NCBI RefSeq assembly: GCF_900101495.1
Contig: NZ_FMUS01000024.1
Span: 1 to 64,000 of the forward strand
Direction of reading: 5' to 3'
DNA: 64,000 bases
Source of the DNA: Alkaliphilus peptidifermentans DSM 18978
Lineage (GTDB): Bacteria > Bacillota > Clostridia > Peptostreptococcales > Natronincolaceae
Below the pieces are notes generated by a model. It was not told where the DNA came from, made no database searches, and saw nothing but the letters and a program-made list of their open reading frames with translations. The stretch's first letter is position 1, and each line of letters opens with the position of its first letter. Both the position numbers and the translations under genes were made by a program. Of the stretch, positions 53,986-61,462 are shown piece by piece.

Positions 53986-54183
53986 GAAATTCGAAATAAA
54001 GGAGTTTGTTTTATGTTGGTGAAGGTTCTTAACAAGTAATTGAATATTGGTATAAGAGAGAATCATGAAATCTGGTGCTTACATCAGGTCTTATTTGTGT
54101 ATTCTTTCGTGACCAATGATTGTTAAGAACACAGGCTCTATTAATTTTCATTAAAACATGCCGTGTTAACCACGGTTTTTTTA
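53986..54183 (+). ncRNA. Candidate structured non-coding RNA, about 200 nt
   Basis: Between the promoter at 53951 and a terminator (CCGTG, loop, CACGG and a T run at 54161-54183) lies a rod-shaped fold. GTTCTTAACAA (54025-54035) pairs perfectly with TTGTTAAGAAC (54120-54130). Inside it TTGGT (54047) pairs with ACCAA (54112), GAGAGAAT (54056) with ATTCTTTC (54101, one mismatch), and TCTGGTG (54071) with CATCAGG (54082) around CTTA. A long closed rod with bulges and its own promoter recalls 6S RNA, but I cannot assign a family. No reading frame with a good ribosome site was seen. Confidence 0.6.
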
Positions 54184-54203
54184 TGTTTTTGTGTTGGGAA
54201 AAA

Positions 54204-54234
54204 TTTACATTTTTCCAATTGGTTGTTGTATAAT
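54204..54234 (+). promoter_or_regulatory. Probable promoter of the mutS2-like gene
   Basis: TATAAT at 54229-54234 with TTTACA at 54204-54209; the 19-base spacer is long. It places the transcript start only a few bases before the hairpin at 54249. Confidence 0.5.
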
Positions 54235-54248
54235 TTATTACAATAATT

Positions 54249-54290
54249 AAAAGCCGTAGATGAGAGTGTTCATTTATGGCTTTTTTATTT
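54249..54290 (+). terminator. Terminator-like hairpin in the mutS2-like leader
   Basis: AAAAGCCGTAGATGA (54249-54263) pairs with TCATTTATGGCTTTT (54270-54284), with two G-T pairs, and a T-rich tail follows. It lies between the promoter and the ribosome site (AGGAGG 54301-54306), so it may end the upstream transcript or control the gene by early termination. Confidence 0.7.
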
Positions 54291-54314
54291 TTTGAAAAAT
54301 AGGAGGCGTTAAAA

Positions 54315-56255
54315 TTGAATCAAACAGCAATAGAATTATTAGAATTTGAAAAAGTTAAACAAATGCTTATGGACCTTACACTTTCAGGACTAGGAGGTGA
54401 TCTGGTGACAAAAATTAAGCCTGTCGATAATCAAAGCATTATTGAAACTTGGTTAAGGGAAACAACGGAGTCAAAAGTCATTATAAATATGGCCTCTGCA
54501 GTACCTATCCATAGCCTGCAGGGGATTGATAAAATAACAGATAAATTTGGTAAAGGAATTGTACTTCAACCAGGAGATTTGTCATCCTTAGCTGATTTTT
54601 TAGAAAATAGCAATAGAATGAAAAAATTCATGGAAAATGCATCAGCATCAGCACCTTTGGTTGCAAGCTATGGTTTATCTATTTATCATCTGGAGGAGCT
54701 GATAGATGAAATTAACAGATGCATCAGGGGAAGTCGAATCAATGATAAGGCTTCATCTACATTGGCAAAAACTAGAAAAAAAATTACTATTCTTGAAGAT
54801 CGAATGAAGAATAAGCTTGATAATCTTGTTAAATCATTGGGAAATAATGCGTATTTACAGGACAATGTAATCTCAGTAAGGGATGGAAGATATGTAATTC
54901 CCATTAAGCGAGAACACTCAAAAAACATAGATGGAGATGTATTAGATCACTCAAATAGTGGATCAACAGTGTTTATTGAGCCAAAGGAGATAAAGGCTCT
55001 TCAACAGCAATTAAATCAATTGAAAGCTGAAGAAGAAAAGGAAGTATATAAAATATTATCGCAGCTTACAGCTATTGCTGAGGGATACTCCAAAGAAATC
55101 TCAGTTAATATTGAGATAATGGCAAACTATGACTTTATTTTTGCTAAGGGTAAGCTAAGCCGACAAATGAAAGGAAATCCAGTGATCTTGAATCAGCAAC
55201 AATATATCAACATTAAAGAAGGTAGACATCCACTACTGGGTAATGATGCAGTTCCATTAAACTTCAATATAGGTAAAGGCTATCGAAGTCTTGTTATTAC
55301 TGGTCCTAATACTGGTGGTAAAACAGTTGCTCTCAAAACTGTAGGCTTAATGAGCATGATGGTACAATCCGGGTTACATGTACCAGTTAAGGAGGGAAGT
55401 GAGTTCTCCATCTTTAAGGATGTTTTGGTTGATATCGGAGACGGTCAAAGTATAGAACAATCTTTAAGTACCTTTTCTTCTCATTTGAAGAATATTATTT
55501 ATATTCTAGAAAGAGTATCTCCTAAGACATTGGTAATTGTAGATGAACTTGGTGCAGGAACGGATCCAGGAGAAGGAATGGGTCTTGCGGTTGCAATACT
55601 AGAGACCCTACATCAAAGTGGGGCCACCACCTTAGCGACAACTCATTATAGCGAGATCAAAGAGTTTGCCCGTAAATCTAATGGCTTTGAAAATGGATGT
55701 ATGGAGTTTGACATTAACTCCCTTAAGCCAACATATCAGTTAATTATAGGTAAGGCGGGTGAAAGCAACGGATTCTTAATCGCACTGCGACTAGGGATGA
55801 ATCCAGAAATAATTAAGCGCTCCCATGAGATAACCTATAAGGAAATAAAAGAATATAAAACCTATGAATTACCAGCTGAAACTAATTCTACTAATGAAAT
55901 GCAGATATCAACTGTAAAAGAGGATAAAGAAATGTTAAACGAGATAAGGGCAAATATGGAAGTAAAAAGAAAAATAACTAACAAATTCAAGGTAGGAGAT
56001 TGTGTATTTATTAGTAGCCTCAACAGAACAGGAATTGTTTGTGAACAGGCAAATCAAAAGGGTGAGGTTGGTGTAATGGTAATGAAGAAAAAGCTTAAAA
56101 TTAATCACAAAAGACTAGCACTTTATATAGAAGGAGGAGAGCTTTACCCAGAGAACTATGATATGGATATTGTTCTGGATAGTAAAGAAAACCGCAAAAA
56201 GAAAAACACTATGGAGCGTAAATTTGTAAAGGGTCTTAAAATTGATTTGGAATAA
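54315..56255 (+). CDS. MutS2-like ATPase lacking the Smr domain
   Basis: A 646-residue MutS-family ATPase. The lever/clamp helices (about 1-290) precede the ATPase with Walker A TGPNTGGKT near residue 330 and Walker B LVIVDELGAGTDPGEG. A linker with a KOW-like segment (FKVGDCVFISSLNRTGIV) follows, and the protein ends at GLKIDLE, just where the Smr nuclease domain of full MutS2 (about 780 residues) would begin. TTG 54315 follows AGGAGG by eight bases. MutS2 proteins act on branched DNA or on collided ribosomes; without Smr this one would bind but not cut. Confidence 0.88.
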   Translation: MNQTAIELLEFEKVKQMLMDLTLSGLGGDLVTKIKPVDNQSIIETWLRETTESKVIINMASAVPIHSLQGIDKITDKFGKGIVLQPGDLSSLADFLENSNRMKKFMENASASAPLVASYGLSIYHLEELIDEINRCIRGSRINDKASSTLAKTRKKITILEDRMKNKLDNLVKSLGNNAYLQDNVISVRDGRYVIPIKREHSKNIDGDVLDHSNSGSTVFIEPKEIKALQQQLNQLKAEEEKEVYKILSQLTAIAEGYSKEISVNIEIMANYDFIFAKGKLSRQMKGNPVILNQQQYINIKEGRHPLLGNDAVPLNFNIGKGYRSLVITGPNTGGKTVALKTVGLMSMMVQSGLHVPVKEGSEFSIFKDVLVDIGDGQSIEQSLSTFSSHLKNIIYILERVSPKTLVIVDELGAGTDPGEGMGLAVAILETLHQSGATTLATTHYSEIKEFARKSNGFENGCMEFDINSLKPTYQLIIGKAGESNGFLIALRLGMNPEIIKRSHEITYKEIKEYKTYELPAETNSTNEMQISTVKEDKEMLNEIRANMEVKRKITNKFKVGDCVFISSLNRTGIVCEQANQKGEVGVMVMKKKLKINHKRLALYIEGGELYPENYDMDIVLDSKENRKKKNTMERKFVKGLKIDLE

Positions 56256-56624
56256 ATTTTAAATACCTAAATTTGAAACACATTAGAAATTTAATAATAT
56301 AGTCGACAACAGAAATCGAGTAATTTAAGAAAAATATATAGAGACTATCAGAACTGTACTAATATTTTTTTCTTTGATATGAATCTCTTAGTATAATTGT
56401 AAATATACAAAATTATGCAACATAACTTCTTTTCATATAAATTAAAAAGAAGAAATTACACCAAAAGCTTGATATGTTAAATATTTATCATTATTTACGA
56501 AAAAAGAGTAGTATTCGACAAATATCTACACTGAATATTATTAATAATTGTTATTATAGGATTTAATAGAGGAGATTATCGTCTCATACTTAAATGAGGG
56601 GTTAGATTCTTCTAACTTAATATG
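56256..56624. other. Intergenic region without a recognised gene
   Basis: AT-rich spacer after the mutS2-like gene. It holds two small palindromes, GAGATTATCGTCTC near 56573 and GTTAGATTCTTCTAAC near 56601. I see no reading frame, promoter or RNA that I can support. The repeat copy 3 begins right after it. Confidence 0.4.
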
Positions 56625-56777
56625 AGGAAATTGCATAATTCCCTTTGAGTGATTCTTTATCAAATATATTGGGTTTACGTGGGTCTATAGGAGATAGGTT
56701 GGTGGTTGCTTTGCTTCGCTGCTGGCCCATGTATTCTGTATTATAAAGAATGATAATCTGAAATTATGTAATCTCCT
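56625..56777. repeat. Repeat with terminal inverted repeats, copy 3
   Basis: A 153-base element with left end AGGAAATTGCATAATT (56625-56640) and right end AATTATGTAATCTCCT (56762-56777), inverse of each other at 14 of 16 places. Its inner left part (CCCTTTGAGTGATTCTTTAT, ATATTGGGTTTACGTGGGTC) is close to copy 1 at 16059; about 70 further bases (GGTGGTTGCTTTGCTTCGCT and on) are not found there. Confidence 0.7.
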
Positions 56778-56878
56778 AGTCTAGTAGAGAGGGGGCTAAG
56801 AATAAAAATAAGTAACTAAACATTTTGAAGTAGTAATAATATACTTTTAGATCAAAAAAATTGAGTTGGAGGGTTTTT

Positions 56879-57217
56879 ATGGAAAAGAGAAATATTGGGT
56901 TAGCTATTTTATTTACTTTTATAACATTTGGTATTTATGGGCTGTTTTGGTTTGTAAAACTAACAAATGAGGTTAGTGATCTAAGTGGTGATACTTCAAT
57001 GTCAGGAGGTAAAGCTTTATTATTTACAATTTTGACATGCGGTATATATAGTATCTACTGGGCTTATCAAATGGGAAAGTTAACGTGTAAAGCACAAGAA
57101 AATAAAAAAGAAGTAGGAAAAGATAATTCTGTTCTATACCTGATCTTATCAATTTTCGGTTTATCTATAATAGTTTTTGCGTTGGTTCAGTCAGATATAA
57201 ACAACATGATTGGTTAG
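56879..57217 (+). CDS. DUF4234 small membrane protein
   Basis: A 112-residue membrane protein from ATG 56879, which follows TGGAGGG. Three membrane segments alternate with polar loops: IGLAILFTFITFGIYGLFWFV, ALLFTILTCGIYSIYWAYQM and a third near the end. The repeated FGIY..FW / CGIYSIYWAYQMG pattern marks the DUF4234 family. Function unknown. The next gene, DUF2752, often accompanies it. Confidence 0.85.
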   Translation: MEKRNIGLAILFTFITFGIYGLFWFVKLTNEVSDLSGDTSMSGGKALLFTILTCGIYSIYWAYQMGKLTCKAQENKKEVGKDNSVLYLILSIFGLSIIVFALVQSDINNMIG

Positions 57218-57315
57218 CAAATACCTAATAATTTAACTAGTATAAGGTGCACGATACAAGTATTTGTCAGGTCCATGATAATTATTTTAGCAGTTGTAGA
57301 GAGGATAGGCGTAAA

Positions 57316-57693
57316 ATGAGGATTAGGAAGAACTTATGGTTTGTGCTTACTCTAGGAATATGTGGCTTAGTATTCGTATATTTTAGCGAATCAAAAACAG
57401 GAGCAATATTTCCTTGTGTATTTAATAAATTAACAGGACTATATTGTTCAGGTTGTGGTATGACCAGAGCTGTGCATTCTATTTTACATTTTAAGCTCTA
57501 TCAAGCCTTTAGATTTAATATGTTGTTGTTTATATTTAGTCCTTTTTTATTGTTATACTTTTTTCATTACATAAATGGAGAGAAATCATTTGGCGATAAA
57601 ATTATTTATGCAATGTTAATAGTAACATTAATATTTGGTATTTTAAGAAATATACCAGCGTTTAGTTGGCTAGCACCAACAGTAGTAAATTGA
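57316..57693 (+). CDS. DUF2752 membrane protein
   Basis: A 125-residue membrane protein; ATG 57316 has GAGGATAGG six bases upstream, while the frame extends to a GTG at 57247 without a ribosome site. The family motif CSGCGMTRAVHSILH sits after the first membrane segment and two more segments follow. Role unknown; it lies 98 bases after the DUF4234 gene and is likely co-transcribed with it. Confidence 0.87.
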   Translation: MRIRKNLWFVLTLGICGLVFVYFSESKTGAIFPCVFNKLTGLYCSGCGMTRAVHSILHFKLYQAFRFNMLLFIFSPFLLLYFFHYINGEKSFGDKIIYAMLIVTLIFGILRNIPAFSWLAPTVVN

Positions 57694-57836
57694 GTAATTA
57701 AATACAGAAAAAATGGACATTTCTCCTATGGAAGCGCGAAAATACGAAAATGCTAAAGAAAATAATATAATCATAAATCTTTTTACCCGGAATACAAATA
57801 ATATAGAAGCATTTTAAGCAGGGGGGAAGATATTAT

Positions 57837-58604
57837 ATGAAGATATGGGTATTTTCTAAAAGATCGGTGGTTGTTATTGCACTACTATTGGTTATATTAT
57901 TAATTGGCATTGTTTACTTTCTTAATTTAGGCAGAGGGGGTTTAAATGTATTTGCCCCCCAAAGAAGGTTGCCTATTTATAGTGTTGAAACCTCTGAAAA
58001 GGTGGTTGCAATTAGCTTTGATGCTGCATGGGGTGACGAATTTACTGATGATATTTTGGATGCCCTAGATAAGTATAATGTTAAAACAACCTTCTTTTTA
58101 GTAGGATTTTGGGTAGACAAATATCCCGATTGGGTAAAGGAGATGCATGAACGGGGACATGAAGTAGGTAATCATTCCTCCACCCATCCCCATATGTCTA
58201 AATTAAGTAAAGCTGATATTGCTAAGGAATTGAAGGTTACTGGGGATAAGATTTTTGAAATTACAGGAGTGCAGCCTACGGTTTTTAGACCTCCCTTTGG
58301 TGATTATAATAATCTATTGATTGAGACAGCAGAGGAGCTGGGCTATTATACCATACAGTGGGATGTAGACTCTTTGGATTGGAAGGAAATGGGAGTGCAG
58401 CCTGTTGTTGATCGAGTCACAAGAAACGTTAAAAATGGATCAATAATATTATTCCATAATAATGCTAAATATGTAGCAGAATTTTTGCCCTTAGTATTAG
58501 AAAGGCTACAGGAGCAAGGCTATAAAATTGTACCTATATCCGATTTGATTATTAAAGAAAATTATATTATGGACCCATCAGGTCGACAAGTACCCAAACC
58601 ATAA
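57837..58604 (+). CDS. Polysaccharide deacetylase (PdaB-like)
   Basis: A 255-residue protein with an N-terminal membrane anchor (VVVIALLLVILLIGIVYFL) and a NodB domain: SFDAAWGDEFTDDIL carries the catalytic and metal aspartates, HSSTHPHM the metal histidines, and RPPFGDYN the next motif. The wording and length match PdaB/YbaN-type sporulation deacetylases that act on cell-wall or cortex glycans outside the membrane. Confidence 0.92.
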   Translation: MKIWVFSKRSVVVIALLLVILLIGIVYFLNLGRGGLNVFAPQRRLPIYSVETSEKVVAISFDAAWGDEFTDDILDALDKYNVKTTFFLVGFWVDKYPDWVKEMHERGHEVGNHSSTHPHMSKLSKADIAKELKVTGDKIFEITGVQPTVFRPPFGDYNNLLIETAEELGYYTIQWDVDSLDWKEMGVQPVVDRVTRNVKNGSIILFHNNAKYVAEFLPLVLERLQEQGYKIVPISDLIIKENYIMDPSGRQVPKP

Positions 58605-58633
58605 ACTTAAACAAAAACTGACCCCTTGAATTG

Positions 58634-58696
58634 ATATGCTCCCCTTATGATAGACAGTTATAATAATAAAGCTGTATATCGTAAGGAGGAGCATAT
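58634..58696. repeat. Long inverted repeat
   Basis: ATATGCTCCCCTTATGATA (58634-58652) pairs with TATCGTAAGGAGGAGCATAT (58677-58696) with one bulge, and the pairing continues inward with ACAG/CTGT. T-rich sequence follows. It may be the terminator of the deacetylase gene or the end of a lost insertion sequence; AACTGACCCCTTG just upstream recalls IS ends, but no transposase is present. Confidence 0.6.
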
Positions 58697-58903
58697 TTTT
58701 ATGGGGTTATTTATATAGTTTTTTTATTATGGTCATATATAGGTGGACAAGCTTAACCTGAAAAAATTATAAAGAGCGTATTTTTATCGAAAAATTTTAT
58801 AACTTGATAATAATTATAGTTTTGAATAGATTTCTGTAACATAATACACACTATACTTATCTTAAAGCTTCATCAATTATGAGATGCAAGGAGATGAACG
58901 AGA

Positions 58904-60388
58904 ATGATAATTGACGGAATAAAGTTATCAGGAATTACTAGTAACTCAAAAAAAGTTAGAGAAGGTTATGGATTTGTTGCTCTTAGGGGTGAAAAATGTG
59001 ATGGGAATGCATATATTGATGAAGCCATAAGGAACGGTGCTGCTATAGTTTTTACTGAAACAGATATTGAAAATAAAGAGATACCTGTAAAAAAGGTCCA
59101 AGATGCAAGGAAAACTCTTGCCAATCTGTGTAATGAATTCTATAATTATCCTTCCGAAAAGCTAAAAATTATTGGGGTTACAGGTACAAATGGAAAGACC
59201 ACCACCACCAATATGATATATGAAATAATAAGAGGCAATGGTATATCTGTGGGTTTAATAGGTACCTTATATATTAAAATTAATGATCGAACCTATGAAT
59301 CGGACTATACTACACCACTGGCAGAAGACATGTATGCCTATATGTCAAAAATGGTTGAAGAGAATGTAGAGGTATTAGTGATGGAAGTTTCCTCCCATGG
59401 TCTAAAAACAGAACGTGTTCATGGTATTCAGTATGATATTGCCATTCACACTAATATCGAACGTGATCATATAAATTTTCATAAAACCTTTGAGGATTAT
59501 ATACAGTCAAAGAAAAAGCTCTTTGATAACCTAAGGGAGGGTAAAATCGGTATTATCAATATAGATGATGGACATGGGTTAAGGCTCTTGGAGGGAAATG
59601 ATAATATTGTTATAGTAACCTATGGCCTAAATACAAAAGCCACCATCACAGCATCAAGCTTAGATTCCGATCAAATGATGTCATTTAATTATTGCCTTCA
59701 AAGAGGAATTACTTCTCTTTCAGGTGTAGAAATTGAGGCCTTTGAGTATCCAATTACACTTCCTTTAGTGGGAAAGCACAACATCTATAATGCTTTGGCG
59801 GCTATTACCAGTGGACTATTAATGGACATCCCTATAGCTTCAATTGCTAAACAGGTTAAAAACTTTAATCCTATACCACGCAGAATGGAGATTATTTATG
59901 ATAAAGGATATAGAATAATTGATGATTTTTGCCATAATCCATCAAGCTATGAAGCTGTTCTAGAAACCATTCAAAGCATGGAGTATAAAAATCTTTATAT
60001 AGTAAATGCCATACGAGGAAGTAGAGGAATAGATATAAATAAAGAAAATGCAGAAGTATTAAGGCAGTGGGCGGAGATACTTAAAATCAAAACCCTCTAT
60101 ATAACCGCCAGTAGAGATACATGTGGACCACTGGATGAAGTAACTGCTGACGAAAGAGATGCTTTTATTAAGACCTTTTCAGACAGTCAAATTCCCATAC
60201 AATATGAAGAAAGACTGCAGGATGCCATCAACAAAGCTTTAAAAAATTTACGAGAAAAAGACATGCTACTTTTACTAGGAGCCCAGGGAATGGATAAGGG
60301 GAAGCCCATCTCTTTAAGTTTTATAGAAAAATATCCGCAAAATCATTCAGAGACTAATGAATTATATAATCAGGTTTATAAGCACTAA
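58904..60388 (+). CDS. MurE-like Mur ligase family protein
   Basis: A 494-residue three-domain Mur ligase: N-terminal domain (ITSNSKKVREGYGFVALRG), central ATP domain with GVTGTNGKTTTT near 91-102 and MEVSSHGL, and C-terminal domain (PRRMEII). The MurE motif DYAHTPD is DDFCHNPSS, and the DNPR motif that reads meso-diaminopimelate is missing (TASRDTCG). It is therefore unlikely to be the main MurE and may join another amino acid or act on another UDP-sugar or cofactor. It stands alone, not in a mur cluster. Confidence 0.85.
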   Translation: MIIDGIKLSGITSNSKKVREGYGFVALRGEKCDGNAYIDEAIRNGAAIVFTETDIENKEIPVKKVQDARKTLANLCNEFYNYPSEKLKIIGVTGTNGKTTTTNMIYEIIRGNGISVGLIGTLYIKINDRTYESDYTTPLAEDMYAYMSKMVEENVEVLVMEVSSHGLKTERVHGIQYDIAIHTNIERDHINFHKTFEDYIQSKKKLFDNLREGKIGIINIDDGHGLRLLEGNDNIVIVTYGLNTKATITASSLDSDQMMSFNYCLQRGITSLSGVEIEAFEYPITLPLVGKHNIYNALAAITSGLLMDIPIASIAKQVKNFNPIPRRMEIIYDKGYRIIDDFCHNPSSYEAVLETIQSMEYKNLYIVNAIRGSRGIDINKENAEVLRQWAEILKIKTLYITASRDTCGPLDEVTADERDAFIKTFSDSQIPIQYEERLQDAINKALKNLREKDMLLLLGAQGMDKGKPISLSFIEKYPQNHSETNELYNQVYKH

Positions 60389-60402
60389 TATCCATTTAGA
60401 AT

Positions 60403-60433
60403 AATACAGGAAGAATTTTTCCTGTATTTTTTA
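60403..60433 (+). terminator. Rho-independent terminator
   Basis: AATACAGGAA (60403-60412) pairs with TTCCTGTATT (60419-60428), then T residues. It ends the MurE-like gene. Confidence 0.88.
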
Positions 60434-60524
60434 TTTAAAAACATAATCTAGTCCCCCTTTGAATAAATATGTTTATAGATTAGATAATCAAAGTACATAA
60501 GAGTAGAAGGGAGTGTTGGGTTAA

Positions 60525-61166
60525 ATGATGAACCATATTATTAATAGCAATGTGGTTACTTTAATTGGTAGAATTCATGGAGAAAAAGAGTATAGCCATG
60601 AAATGTATGGAGAAGGTTTTTATAATTACAAGATAGAAATTCCTCGGCTAAGCGAAAATAGTGACTATTTACCATTAACAATTTCCGAAAGATTGTTGGT
60701 GGATTTGGATCTAGAAGCAAAGAATACAGTTAAAGTAGAGGGTCAGCTAAGATCTTATAATAAATATATAGAGGGAAGCAATAGATTGGTTCTAACTGTA
60801 TTCGTTCGAGATATTTCTGATTATGAAGGAGATGAAGAGATAAAAAATCCAAATCAGATATATTTAGAAGGTTTTATATGTAAAAGACCAGTCTTTAGAG
60901 AAACACCCTTTGGAAGGGAAATAACAGATATATTATTGGCAGTAAATAGAGCCTATAATAAATCTGATTATATACCCTGTATTGCTTGGGGGCGAAATGC
61001 AAGATTTTCATCAAAGCTTCAAATCGGTGACCACATAAAAAGCTGGGGTAGAATACAGAGCAGAAGCTATCAAAAAAAGCTTTCTGATGGTACAGTAATC
61101 AACAAAGTGGCATATGAGGTTTCTATATCAAAGATGGAAATGATTGACGAAAAAGAATCTGAATAA
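60525..61166 (+). CDS. Single-stranded DNA-binding protein with two OB folds
   Basis: A 213-residue protein with two SSB-type OB domains: NVVTLIGRIHGEKEYSHEMYG opens the first (about 8-100) and NQIYLEGFICKRPVFRETPFG the second (about 110-205), where IPCIAWGRNARF matches the classic SSB strand. Such double-OB proteins without an acidic clamp tail are common in Clostridia beside the normal SSB. Likely role in DNA repair or recombination. Start is ATG 60525 or 60528 after GGGAGTG. Confidence 0.83.
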   Translation: MMNHIINSNVVTLIGRIHGEKEYSHEMYGEGFYNYKIEIPRLSENSDYLPLTISERLLVDLDLEAKNTVKVEGQLRSYNKYIEGSNRLVLTVFVRDISDYEGDEEIKNPNQIYLEGFICKRPVFRETPFGREITDILLAVNRAYNKSDYIPCIAWGRNARFSSKLQIGDHIKSWGRIQSRSYQKKLSDGTVINKVAYEVSISKMEMIDEKESE

Positions 61167-61170
61167 AAAT

Positions 61171-61209
61171 AAAACACATTCCTAATAGATAGAAGGAGTG
61201 TGTTTTTTT
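61171..61209 (+). terminator. Rho-independent terminator
   Basis: AAAACACATTCCT (61171-61183) pairs with AGGAGTGTGTTTT (61194-61206) with one G-T pair, and a T run follows. It ends the SSB-like gene. Confidence 0.88.
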
Positions 61210-61270
61210 ATGCCCTACTTTGAAAATCATTTATATGATAATATAATAGAAGATATAGGAGGGATTAAGT

Positions 61271-61408
61271 ATGGAAAGATATATAGTACCTGGAGCAATT
61301 CTATTAATTATTTTAATATCAATTCAATATTCATTAAATAAGATAATTGTACTACTGAAGGATATCAAAAGGATCTTAACAAATCAATATAATAAAGACC
61401 ATGAATAA
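61271..61408 (+). CDS. Small membrane protein, 45 residues
   Basis: ATG 61271 follows GGAGGGATTAAGT and the frame runs 45 codons to TAA at 61406. The sequence has one hydrophobic segment (VPGAILLIILISIQYSL) and a charged tail that ends YNKDHE. It lies between the SSB terminator and the YfcC gene. Function unknown; good ribosome site and hydrophobic profile make it likely to be real. Confidence 0.65.
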   Translation: MERYIVPGAILLIILISIQYSLNKIIVLLKDIKRILTNQYNKDHE

Positions 61409-61436
61409 ACAGACTAGTCCCAGTACTCTAGTCTGT
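61409..61436. promoter_or_regulatory. Inverted repeat upstream of the YfcC-type gene
   Basis: ACAGACTAG (61409-61417) and CTAGTCTGT (61428-61436) form a perfect nine-base inverted repeat with a ten-base loop, right after the small gene's stop and 27 bases before the next start. The T run after it is weak, so it may be an operator or a leader hairpin as well as a terminator. Confidence 0.5.
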
Positions 61437-61462
61437 AAGAGATATTTTTAGGGGGATTAATT

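Noticed and set aside
54131-54300. T-box or other known riboswitch before the mutS2-like gene
   Set aside because: No T-box sequence or known aptamer core is visible; only a simple hairpin with T tail.
58620-58730. Complete insertion sequence
   Set aside because: Only a long inverted repeat is present; no transposase frame lies in or near it.
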